A stretch of DNA of 18,369 bases, from positions 1 through 18,369 of the forward strand of contig CADAFA010000033.1 in assembly GCA_902787065.1 (NCBI GenBank), written 5' to 3'. The notes beneath the pieces are model-generated. The model did no database searches. It was not told the DNA's origin and saw only the letters and a program-made list of their open reading frames with translations. Of the stretch, positions 7,101-13,799 are shown piece by piece; position 1 is the first letter of the stretch; the number at the start of each line of letters is the position of its first letter. This DNA is from an uncultured Elusimicrobium sp. Its GTDB lineage: Bacteria > Elusimicrobiota > Elusimicrobia > Elusimicrobiales > Elusimicrobiaceae. The position numbers were made by a program, and so were the translations under genes.

Positions 7101-7493
7101 ATGTTGTTTGACTTTTTATTCAGGCGCAGAAGAAAACCTGCAAAAATCGGTAAAGCTGATAAACCGGCAGAACCTGCCAAACCGCTAACCATTGAAGAAC
7201 GTTTGGAGGAGGAGAAGAAGAATTTACCCTCCGCCATAAAAAATATGATTGATAAAGATCCTTCTTTAAAAGAACGCTTTATCAAAGTAGCAAAGCAAAT
7301 GGAAGCTGATGGGGTGGATATGTCCTCACCTTCCGCTATGCGTAAATGGGCAAAAGCCAATCAAAAGAAAATTCGCGAACAGGAATATGGCACAATTAAA
7401 CCGATAGTTAAAGGCAAAGAGCCGGGCCGTAATGACCCTTGCCCCTGCGGTAGCGGTAAAAAATATAAAAAATGCTGCGGTGCCAATAAATAG
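7101..7493 (+). CDS. SEC-C zinc-motif protein
   Basis: A 130-residue protein with a basic N-terminus (RRRRK at 8-12), a charged and probably helical middle, and a C-terminal SEC-C motif GRNDPCPCGSGKKYKKCCG (109-127) with Cys114, 116, 125 and 126 in the C-x-C-x8-C-C arrangement. This zinc-binding motif is known from the SecA C-terminus, where it contacts SecB and ribosomes, and from many small proteins of unknown role. The rest of SecA is absent, so this is a stand-alone SEC-C protein. GGGAG nine bases upstream supports the ATG. A link to protein export or ribosome binding is only suggested by the motif and the neighbouring envelope genes. Confidence 0.82.
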   Translation: MLFDFLFRRRRKPAKIGKADKPAEPAKPLTIEERLEEEKKNLPSAIKNMIDKDPSLKERFIKVAKQMEADGVDMSSPSAMRKWAKANQKKIREQEYGTIKPIVKGKEPGRNDPCPCGSGKKYKKCCGANK

Positions 7494-7518
7494 GTGTGAA
7501 CAAACCTAAATAGAATAT

Positions 7519-8727
7519 ATGCGTTTTGAGAGTTTTGTAGCCAAGCGTTATTTGATGAGCCAGAGTAAGGGGGTGTTTTCCTTAATAACAACCCTTATCG
7601 GAGTGCTTGGTGTTGCCGTAGGTGTTGCCGCCCTGATTACAACTTTGGCTGTTATGACAGGCTTTCAAAACGATATTAAAAAACATGTTATCGGCGCGCA
7701 AGCGCATATAATGGTTCTTGGCAAAATGCCGGAAGGCAGATATCAAAAAGTGCAGAAACAAATTGCACAAATCCCTCAAGTTATGGCAACAGCACCTACA
7801 ATTTACGGGCAAGCCATTTTAAGTTATGCGCAATCTTCACACGGGGTTTTGCTACGGGGGCTTGATCCTGAACAAGAAGCAAAAACAAATACTTTAGTTT
7901 CTTCTTTAGTTGAAGGTAGTTTTAAGGCTGATAAAAATTCAAATCTTCCTGCATTAGTTCTCGGCACGGAACTAGCTGAAAATATGGGCCTTGATATTGA
8001 TGATGAAGTCGTGCTTGTTTCCCCGCAAGGCCTTGCGGGCGGTTTGCCTAAAATGAAACGCTTCAAAGTTACCGGTCTTTTAAAAACAGGTTATTATGAA
8101 TTTGATAATACTATTGTTTATACTGATTTACAAAATGCCTCTGATTTCCTTGGTCTAAAAGGTGCGGTTACAGGCTTAAATATAAAAATTGCAAACCTTG
8201 ATAATGCCGATGATATTGCCGCCCAGATTGCAAACACAATAGGCTATCAATATACGGTTAAAACTTATGCCCAAATGAACCAGACTTTATATGCCGCCCT
8301 AAAACTTGAAAAAACTGTTATGTTTATAATTTTATTTTTAATTATCATTGTTGCGGCTTTAAATATAACTTCAAATTTAATTTTGTTCGGTACGGAAAAG
8401 TTACGCGATATCGGTATCCTTCGTACTTTAGGTGCAAGCCCTGCAAAAATAAGGCATATTTTCTTGCTTGAAGGTTTATTTATTGCAACTGCCGGGGTAG
8501 TTTTAGGTTTAATTTTGGCTTTTGTGCTTTGTTTTATAATTGCAAATACAAATATTGTTGAGCTGCCTGCTGATATTTATTATCTAACAAAAGTGCCTGT
8601 AAGCTTGCAGTTTTTTGATATTATTTCAGTCGTGCTTGGTAGTTATTTAGTTTGTTTTATTTCGGCTTTATATCCGGCTTACAAAGCCTCAAAAATAAAC
8701 CCTGTGGATGCGGTGCGCTATGGCTAA
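7519..8727 (+). CDS. lolC: Lipoprotein-releasing ABC transporter permease (LolC/LolE family)
   Basis: Inner-membrane permease that, with LolD, extracts lipoproteins from the inner membrane for transfer towards the outer membrane. The 402 residues show the family layout: one N-terminal membrane helix (about 20-46), a MacB-like periplasmic domain (47-260), and a C-terminal FtsX block with helices near 266-290, 312-342 and 366-386. Between the first two of these lies the cytoplasmic stretch TEKLRDIGILRTLGAS. The ending SKINPVDAVRYG is typical. Only one permease is present, so it may act as a homodimer (LolF-like) or have a partner elsewhere. No clear Shine-Dalgarno precedes the ATG. The last eight bases overlap the lolD start. 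Confidence 0.9.
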   Translation: MRFESFVAKRYLMSQSKGVFSLITTLIGVLGVAVGVAALITTLAVMTGFQNDIKKHVIGAQAHIMVLGKMPEGRYQKVQKQIAQIPQVMATAPTIYGQAILSYAQSSHGVLLRGLDPEQEAKTNTLVSSLVEGSFKADKNSNLPALVLGTELAENMGLDIDDEVVLVSPQGLAGGLPKMKRFKVTGLLKTGYYEFDNTIVYTDLQNASDFLGLKGAVTGLNIKIANLDNADDIAAQIANTIGYQYTVKTYAQMNQTLYAALKLEKTVMFIILFLIIIVAALNITSNLILFGTEKLRDIGILRTLGASPAKIRHIFLLEGLFIATAGVVLGLILAFVLCFIIANTNIVELPADIYYLTKVPVSLQFFDIISVVLGSYLVCFISALYPAYKASKINPVDAVRYG

Positions 8728-9355
8728 TATTTTAGAAATAATAAATTTAACAAAAGTTTATAAAGAAGCGCAAAATGAAATTTGTGTTTTAAAAGATATT
8801 TCCTTTTCCATAGATGAAGGCAAGTTTATTGTATTTATTGGGCCTTCCGGTTCCGGTAAAACAACTTTGCTTAATTTGATTGCTTTGCTTGATAAAGCTA
8901 CTTCGGGCGGAATTATTTTTAAAGGTAAAGATATAACAAAACTTGAAGAGAGCCGTGCCGCCAAAATGCGCCTTTTGGATATGGGTTTTGTTTTCCAATT
9001 TGATGCTTTGCTACCTGAATTTACTGTTCTTGAAAATATTTTAATGCCTGCTTTAATGGCAAATAAAAAAGCTAAAACTTATGCTAAACATCTACTTGAA
9101 AAGTTTGGTATTGCACACCTTGCAAATAAATTTCCGCCTTCTTTGAGTGGGGGGGAAAAGCAACGCGCAGCCCTTGCCCGCGCTTTAATAAATAAACCTG
9201 CTTTGCTTTTGGCAGATGAACCCACCGGCAATTTAGACACGCAAAGAAAAGAGCAAATCTTTAAAGATTTTGCCCAAACTGCTAAAGAAGAAGGCACTAC
9301 TATTTTAATGGTTACCCACGACGTACATGCTGCGAATTATGCGGACGCTTTTTGA
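8720..9355 (+). CDS. lolD: Lipoprotein-releasing ABC transporter ATPase, C-terminally shortened
   Basis: ATPase partner of the LolC-type permease. Motifs are intact: Walker A GPSGSGKTT (41-49), Q-loop Gln93, signature LSGGEKQ (142-148), Walker B LLLADEP (162-168) and His200 of the switch. The start at 8720 (ATGGCTAA, overlapping the lolC stop) fits the family; an in-frame ATG at 8708 is an alternative. At 211 residues it ends as THDVHAANYADAF, just after the switch region. LolD proteins normally continue for 15-25 residues through a final strand and a D-G-x-I turn. Moving the frame by one base in the T run at 9350-9354 does not restore a family-like ending, so the 3' end seems to have been replaced by the non-coding island that follows. 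The ATPase core may still work. Confidence 0.85.
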   Translation: MANILEIINLTKVYKEAQNEICVLKDISFSIDEGKFIVFIGPSGSGKTTLLNLIALLDKATSGGIIFKGKDITKLEESRAAKMRLLDMGFVFQFDALLPEFTVLENILMPALMANKKAKTYAKHLLEKFGIAHLANKFPPSLSGGEKQRAALARALINKPALLLADEPTGNLDTQRKEQIFKDFAQTAKEEGTTILMVTHDVHAANYADAF

Positions 9356-9514
9356 TTTTTATTTTCCTAGAGTACCGCAAACTCACTTCGTTCGTTTTAC
9401 TTCTTGGTACACGTCGTCAAATAAAAATGAAAAATCATCTTAAATCTGCATCGCAGCGCGAAAACATACTCGCGCGCTACGGCTCTGCACTCTTGTGGTA
9501 TCAAAGTAAAAATC

Positions 9515-9566
9515 AAAATTTCCTCAAAAATACTTGCCGAGATATCGCGCACAGTTTGGCTTTATT
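9515..9566 (+). repeat. Imperfect direct repeat, copy A
   Basis: 52 bases matching 9691-9742 at 41 positions without gaps. The first 25 bases differ at one position only and include AAAATTTCCTCAAAAATA; a second conserved block is CAGTTTGG. On the minus strand the unit contains TTTTTGAGGAAATTTT. Confidence 0.7.
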
Positions 9567-9637
9567 AAATCTACTGCGCAGCACGTGTGCGTTTTTGTGC
9601 GCTACAACTCCAAACGCTTAAAATATTTCTTAATACT

Positions 9638-9680
9638 CCCCGCCCCTTTGCTCGCAAAGGCGGAGGGGTTGGGGGTGGGG
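9638..9680. repeat. GC-rich imperfect hairpin with G-rich flank
   Basis: CCTTTG (9645-9650) pairs with CAAAGG (9655-9660) around a CTCG loop. After a one-base bulge and one mismatch the stem extends through CCCC (9638-9641) pairing with GGGG (9665-9668). The right flank continues as TTGGGGGTGGGG (9669-9680), giving closely spaced G runs. The plan resembles REP-type intergenic palindromes; there is no T run, so a terminator is less likely. Confidence 0.6.
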
Positions 9681-9690
9681 TTATAAAATT

Positions 9691-9742
9691 AAAATTTCCT
9701 CAAAAATATTTGCCGGATGTTAGCACTCAGTTTGGTTTTGTT
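9691..9742 (+). repeat. Imperfect direct repeat, copy B
   Basis: Second copy of the 52-base unit at 9515-9566 (41 of 52 identical), starting 176 bases after the first. The hairpin lies between the two copies. Confidence 0.7.
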
Positions 9743-9771
9743 TTTGTAAAATTTTCTAATATACCTTTTTT

Positions 9772-9823
9772 ACGACGATAAAAATTCCACTTGACGTTTT
9801 TTTTTTTTTTTCTACAATATAAT
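9772..9823 (+). promoter_or_regulatory. Promoter of pilin copy 2 with a 15-T spacer tract
   Basis: ACGACGAT (9772-9779) is followed by TTGACG (9791-9796, -35), fifteen consecutive T (9797-9811), C, and TACAAT (9813-9818, -10), giving a 16-base spacer made almost wholly of one homopolymer. TATAAT (9818-9823) overlaps as an alternative -10 with a 21-base spacer. The sequence from TCTACAATATA downstream is conserved before pilin copy 1. A homopolymer in this position is the classic layout for slipped-strand control of promoter strength. Confidence 0.65.
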
Positions 9824-9873
9824 ATATAGCTAAATTAAAAACGCTGTAAAACTTAAATATGGAGAATTATTAT

Positions 9874-10389
9874 ATGAATAAAAAAGCTTTTACTTTACTT
9901 GAACTTTTGGTAGTTGTTTTAATTATTGGTATACTTGCCGCTATTGCTTTGCCGCAATATCAACTTGCGGTTGACAAATCAAGGTATGCTGCTTTAATGG
10001 ATATAACTAGAGCAATAGCCGAAGCCAATGAAAGATTTTATTTAGCTAATGACAGATATTCAACTGATTTCACAGAATTGGATATTGATATTTCGGCAAA
10101 CAGTTTTAGTAATAATAAAACAACTGCATATTTTGATTGGGGAAATTGTCGTTTAGTTGCTCAACAAGAAGCACAGTGTACAAATAATATTACACTAAAA
10201 AATCAATATATACTTCATTACAATGCCGGTAGTTCCAATTCTAAAATCAAACACTTTTGTGCGGCACAAGGATTAGATGAGAATTCACGTTATAATAAAT
10301 TATGCCAAAGTATAGGGAAATATGTTACGGGTGGTAAAAATTATTGTTATATTTTAGGCGATTGTAGAATTTATAAAATCACGAATTAA
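9874..10389 (+). CDS. Type IV pilin-like protein, six-cysteine type (copy 2)
   Basis: Pilin or pseudopilin of 171 residues. The leader MNKKA is followed by FTLLELLVVVLIIGILAAIA, with Glu at mature position 5 (Glu10) and ALPQYQ as in copy 1. The cleavage-site residue is Ala5, not the usual Gly; Ala at -1 is known to be tolerated by some prepilin peptidases. Six cysteines (92, 102, 129, 144, 158, 164) match the spacing in the 3178-3669 protein, and both contain Y-N-K-[IL]-C-Q followed by C-x5-C near the end. The start at 9874 is chosen because GGAG (9861-9864) lies nine bases upstream and it gives the canonical short leader; an ATG at 9859 is in frame but overlaps that site. It ends one base from the convergent TPR gene. 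Confidence 0.88.
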   Translation: MNKKAFTLLELLVVVLIIGILAAIALPQYQLAVDKSRYAALMDITRAIAEANERFYLANDRYSTDFTELDIDISANSFSNNKTTAYFDWGNCRLVAQQEAQCTNNITLKNQYILHYNAGSSNSKIKHFCAAQGLDENSRYNKLCQSIGKYVTGGKNYCYILGDCRIYKITN

Positions 10390-10390
10390 C

Positions 10391-11569
10391 TTATGGTGGG
10401 CTCATTAGGCCAATATCTGTTCCGGCAATAAATGGGGTTTTGAGATATTTTTTTGCCTCGTCATAAATATCCCAATCTTCTTTATAGTTTTTAATACTTT
10501 TGTAAATTTCTAAAGCCTTTGCACGTTGGCCTAAAGCATCATAACATTGTGCAAGTCTAAAAATATTCCAAAGTTGCCAACGGCTCATTTCCTGATGTTT
10601 GGTGGCCTTAATACTTTGCTCTAAAACTTTTATTGCATCTTGATATTTGCCTTCTTGCATATCGGCACTTGCAAGGGCGGTATAAGAACGCGCAATATAA
10701 ATTTCCTTATAAAAAGGCTCTTTCCCGATTTTGGCTAAGAACTCTCTTGCTCCGTTCCTAGCCCCTTCATAGTTCTTATTTTGGTATGCCGCAATTACCG
10801 CAACAAATTTAAATAAGGGGTTTTGCGGGCATTTTTCTATAATTTCATTGATATACTGTTCCGCTAGAGGTGGATTATAATATTGCTTGCTTTGTATGGC
10901 AATTTCAACAAGTAAAAGTTTTGCGGTGTTTGCTGAATATCTGCCCTTATCTTTAATTAAATTAAGGTACCTTATGCCTTTATCGGCATCACCACTTACT
11001 ACGAGTTTTGCTAAAATTTTTACTACCGCAGGCAAAGTGCCTGCATAATATTCATAAATCGCTTGGCCTAAATAACCATCATACATTTGCGGGTCAAGTT
11101 CAACGGACTTATTCATATATTTTAAGCCCTTCTTGCCCGTAAAATAAGCGCGTACATAATTTTTATTTGCAAGCAAAAAACGCGCTTTTACGCCGTAAAT
11201 TCCACCTAAGGATAAATATGCTTGTGCCTGCTCTCCGTTTTGTTTTACCCAATCTTCAATACCTTTTATTGAAGCATCTATCATGTTTTCAAAAACTTTG
11301 GCTTGTTCTTTATTACTTTTTTCAAATTCATACTCATAACGGGCCCACTCAATCATAATTTGCCCAAAAAGACCAAGCGGATAGTTGGGGTATTTTTCAA
11401 GTAAAGCGGAAAGTTCTGCGCGCGCAGTTTGGAAATCAAGATTATAAATAGCATCTACACCTTTATCGGCACGCTCTAAAATAAAAGGGTCAATCTTATT
11501 CCAAGCGGGTAAGTTTAAAGGTAAAAGAAAAAGGGTTAAAAACAGGAGTAGTTTACTTAACTTTTTCAA
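10391..11569 (-). CDS. Exported TPR-repeat protein
   Basis: A 392-residue protein with a signal peptide (basic KKLSK, hydrophobic 6-20, probable cleavage near PAW) and helical repeats of the tetratricopeptide type. Examples are residues near 35-60 (ARAELSALLEKYPNYPLGLF), 155-180 (MNKSVELDPQMYDGYLGQAI) and 300-365 (YQDAIKVLEQSIKA; AKALEIYKSIKNY). TPRs mediate protein contacts; in the periplasm such proteins often support envelope assembly, but no specific role can be read here. The start codon appears to be TTG, inside the end of serS (17-base overlap), with GGGAG a short distance upstream; no ATG near this point would keep the signal peptide. It is last in the four-gene minus-strand operon. 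Confidence 0.78.
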   Translation of the reverse strand: MKKLSKLLLFLTLFLLPLNLPAWNKIDPFILERADKGVDAIYNLDFQTARAELSALLEKYPNYPLGLFGQIMIEWARYEYEFEKSNKEQAKVFENMIDASIKGIEDWVKQNGEQAQAYLSLGGIYGVKARFLLANKNYVRAYFTGKKGLKYMNKSVELDPQMYDGYLGQAIYEYYAGTLPAVVKILAKLVVSGDADKGIRYLNLIKDKGRYSANTAKLLLVEIAIQSKQYYNPPLAEQYINEIIEKCPQNPLFKFVAVIAAYQNKNYEGARNGAREFLAKIGKEPFYKEIYIARSYTALASADMQEGKYQDAIKVLEQSIKATKHQEMSRWQLWNIFRLAQCYDALGQRAKALEIYKSIKNYKEDWDIYDEAKKYLKTPFIAGTDIGLMSPP

Positions 11570-12845
11570 TCTTATCGCTCCCGAAATAGGGCCTTAAAGC
11601 AGAAGGGATTGTTACAGAGCCGTCTTCGTTTTGATAATTTTCAAGAATGGCCGCAAAAGTCCGCCCCACAGCAATACCGCTACCGTTTAAAGTATGCACG
11701 TAAGCAGTACCTTTTTGGCCTTCTTTTTTATAGCGCAAATTCATGCGGCGGGCCTGAAAGTCTAAACAATTTGAACAGCTTGAAATTTCCCTAAAACAAT
11801 TTTGGCTTGGGAACCAAACTTCCAAATCATAAGTTTTTGCTGAGCTAAAACCCATATCACCGCTTGAGAGTAAAACGCGGCGGTACGGTAAACCGAGTGT
11901 TTGTAAAACGAGTTCGGCCTCTTGTGTCATTTTTTCCAAAATATCCATGCTTTCTTCGGGTTTTGAAAGCCAAACAAGTTCTACTTTATTAAATTGATGA
12001 TTTCTGATTAATCCGCGCGTATCTTTACCGTAAGAGCCTGCCTCTTTTCTAAAACACGGGGTATAAGCGCAAAAAGCTTTGGGTAAATCTGTTTCTTTTA
12101 AAACTTGGCCGCGGTACATATTTGTTAAAGGTATTTCTGCGGTGGAAATTAGATATTGGTCTTCCTCACCTTCAAGATGATACATATCTTCTTTAAATTT
12201 CGGCAGTTGGCCTGTACCGTACAAGACCTCGGCATTAACGATAGCCGGTGGCATAAATTCGGTGTAACCGTTTTTAGTATGCAGGTCAATCATAAAATTG
12301 ATTAAACTGCGTTCCAAACGGCTGCCTTGCCCGCAAAGTAAAGCAAAGCGGCTGCCGGAAAGTTTTGAAGCAGTTTCAAAATCTAAAATACCCAGATTTT
12401 CACCGATTTCATGATGGTCTTTAACTTTAAAATTAAATTGCGGTATAGGCAAAGTGTTTTCTTTAACAACAACATTTGCCTTATCATCTGCACCAACGGG
12501 CACACTGATATCCGGCAAATTGGGGATAGTTAGCATAATTTCTTCAATTTGTGCTTTTAAAGCGGTAGTTTTTTCTTCAAGTGCCTGCATGCTTTCTTTT
12601 AAAGCATTTGCTTCTTTCATAGCAGCAGCTGCAGCTTCCGGCCCTTCTTTAGCGCGAATCATGCCAATTTTTTTGGAAATCTCATTTCTTTTTGAGCGTT
12701 CCGCTTCAAGTTCCTGTAAAGCCCTTTTATATTCGGCTTGTAAATCAAAAACTTTCTGTGCACTTTCCACAAGTTTTGTATTTCTTGAGGCTAAACGCTT
12801 TTTTGTTGCTTCAAAATTATCTGTTACAAATTTAATATCTATCAT
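11553..12845 (-). CDS. serS: Seryl-tRNA synthetase
   Basis: Charges tRNA-Ser (and tRNA-Sec if present) with serine in the cytoplasm. The 430-residue length is standard. Residues 30-105 form the long antiparallel coiled-coil arm that holds the tRNA. Class II motif 2 is FRKEAGSYGKDTRG (265-278) and motif 3 lies in NGSGIAVGRTFAAILENYQ (387-405); the serine-site TAEIP (235-239) is also present. The ATG is preceded by AGAGGA at good spacing. It lies nine bases after the small membrane-protein gene and overlaps the TPR gene start. The envelope-protein neighbours are an unusual setting for this housekeeping enzyme. Confidence 0.96.
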   Translation of the reverse strand: MIDIKFVTDNFEATKKRLASRNTKLVESAQKVFDLQAEYKRALQELEAERSKRNEISKKIGMIRAKEGPEAAAAAMKEANALKESMQALEEKTTALKAQIEEIMLTIPNLPDISVPVGADDKANVVVKENTLPIPQFNFKVKDHHEIGENLGILDFETASKLSGSRFALLCGQGSRLERSLINFMIDLHTKNGYTEFMPPAIVNAEVLYGTGQLPKFKEDMYHLEGEEDQYLISTAEIPLTNMYRGQVLKETDLPKAFCAYTPCFRKEAGSYGKDTRGLIRNHQFNKVELVWLSKPEESMDILEKMTQEAELVLQTLGLPYRRVLLSSGDMGFSSAKTYDLEVWFPSQNCFREISSCSNCLDFQARRMNLRYKKEGQKGTAYVHTLNGSGIAVGRTFAAILENYQNEDGSVTIPSALRPYFGSDKIEKVK

Positions 12846-12854
12846 AATTCCTCT

Positions 12855-13085
12855 TTATTCCGCGGCAATATCTTTAACAGAATAAGGTGCCGGGAAATAT
12901 TTTTTAATAGGGTTTGCCTGTTGTTTCGTTTCTTGCAAGACGAAGTTTTGCATAGTTTTTGTATTAACCTGCACCCCTTGCCTTTGTTTAAGAACGAAAA
13001 CTAAAGCTAAAATCACACAAATACACACTATACTCCAAAGAAAAGAGCTTGAACTTTCTACTTCTATGTCGGGGTAGTTTGTCAT
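12855..13085 (-). CDS. Small single-pass membrane protein, unknown function
   Basis: A 76-residue protein with no recognised family. It has a short acidic, Ser-rich N-terminus (PDIEVESSSS), one membrane helix (about 15-33, FLWSIVCICVILALVFVL), a basic stop-transfer KQR, and a polar C-terminal tail ending near PAPYSVKDIAAE. The charge pattern suggests the N-terminus outside and the C-terminus in the cytoplasm. Its ATG overlaps the stop of the CsgG-like gene by four bases, strong evidence that it is a translated member of the operon; serS begins nine bases after its stop. Confidence 0.7.
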   Translation of the reverse strand: MTNYPDIEVESSSSFLWSIVCICVILALVFVLKQRQGVQVNTKTMQNFVLQETKQQANPIKKYFPAPYSVKDIAAE

Positions 13086-13756
13086 AAAGATTGCCTCTGT
13101 GATTTTCTTACCTGTTTATCAAAACTTTTTATTATACCTTTTGCGCTTGAGTCCAAAGCATCAAGCCCGCTGATACCTTCCTGGGTATCATCACCTACCC
13201 AGATAACTTCGGCAGTGTTTACGTCAAGCATTTTTGCTACAACGCCGACTTGGGCATAAATTGTATATTCTGTTGGCATGACTTCCCTGTTTTGTCTAAA
13301 ATCTTGCCCGCCGTAAGTTTGTTTTACCTTTACAGCTCCGTCTTTACCCTTTGTTACCTGTGTATTGTAAATCGGTGTGGAAGAGGTATTTTTTGTAAAC
13401 CTGTATAGCATAGTTTTTTGTTCGGGTAGGTATGAAGTTATTTCCCCGATTAACAACACATCAACCCCTAAAATTTTACCTATTTGGCGCGTTACGTTAG
13501 GGGATAGATAATTTTCCGTTAAATCATGTTCTTCCAAGATTTGTTCAAGCTGGGCACGTTCAACCACTGTATAACCATATTTTATAAGATACTTTGTAAA
13601 TAAATTTTCTGCGCCGGAAAAGGTTGGTGTAGGGGAATTAAACGGCAAAACGCCTATGCGTTTCATATTGTTAAAGTTATAAGTTTTGCTTATATAAGAT
13701 TTCGGCGCACAAGATATTAAGCAAAATATCAGGGCAATTATTAAAAACTTTCTCAT
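13082..13756 (-). CDS. CsgG-like lipoprotein
   Basis: A 224-residue lipoprotein with signal peptide and lipobox LISC (Cys16). Residues 30-115 resemble the CsgG fold: MKRIGVLPFN, then YTVVERAQLEQILEEHDL, a typical CsgG-family segment, then ILGVDVLLIGEITSY; the C-terminal MLDVNTAEVIWVGD also fits. CsgG itself forms the outer-membrane curli export pore, but many family members are stand-alone lipoproteins of unknown role, and no curli genes are nearby. TATAAT lies exactly six bases before the ATG and there is no Shine-Dalgarno, so the transcript is probably leaderless. It is the first gene of the minus-strand operon and diverges from kdsC. Confidence 0.78.
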   Translation of the reverse strand: MRKFLIIALIFCLISCAPKSYISKTYNFNNMKRIGVLPFNSPTPTFSGAENLFTKYLIKYGYTVVERAQLEQILEEHDLTENYLSPNVTRQIGKILGVDVLLIGEITSYLPEQKTMLYRFTKNTSSTPIYNTQVTKGKDGAVKVKQTYGGQDFRQNREVMPTEYTIYAQVGVVAKMLDVNTAEVIWVGDDTQEGISGLDALDSSAKGIIKSFDKQVRKSQRQSL

Positions 13757-13762
13757 AAGTAT

Positions 13763-13799
13763 ATTATATAAATTTTAGGGCCTTTATAATTGGTATAAT
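13763..13799. promoter_or_regulatory. Quasi-palindromic divergent promoter region
   Basis: TATAAT on the minus strand (13768-13763) and TATAAT on the plus strand (13794-13799) each end six bases before the ATG of their gene. They are placed almost symmetrically about GGCC (13779-13782). A further plus-strand TATAAT lies at 13785-13790. No convincing -35 is seen for either direction. The layout implies leaderless mRNAs for both the CsgG-like gene and kdsC. Confidence 0.6.

Larger units (their letters stand above)
9356..9780. other. Non-coding island with repeats and hairpin between lolD and pilin copy 2
   Basis: This is the only gap longer than 300 bases. Open frames on the plus strand (9352-9621, 9587-9781) have unlikely composition and no recognisable domain, and minus-strand frames are interrupted by stops. 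The segment contains locally GC-rich stretches unlike the flanking genes (CGCGCGC around 9470-9480; CTGCGCAG with CACGTG around 9570-9590), an imperfect direct repeat (9515-9566 and 9691-9742), and a GC-rich hairpin with a G-rich flank (9638-9680). It may be a dispersed intergenic repeat or the remnant of an insertion that clipped the end of lolD. Confidence 0.55.

Noticed and set aside
9350..9360. Simple frameshift in the T run as the cause of the short LolD
   Set aside because: Shifting by one base either way gives no D-G-x-[IV] ending, so a single sequencing error does not explain the missing tail.
9352..9621. Open frame of 89 codons on the plus strand after lolD
   Set aside because: It starts inside the lolD end, has no ribosome site and no recognisable domain, and lies over the direct repeat, so it is probably a chance frame in non-coding DNA.
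9587..9781. Open frame of 64 codons on the plus strand
   Set aside because: It runs through the GC-rich hairpin and G cluster (giving a Gly-rich stretch) and the second repeat copy; no ribosome site or domain is seen.
12454..12885. Plus-strand 143-codon frame opposite serS
   Set aside because: It is antisense to the coiled-coil arm of serS; its Ser/Ala/Phe-rich sequence is what complementing Glu/Lys/Ala codons produces.
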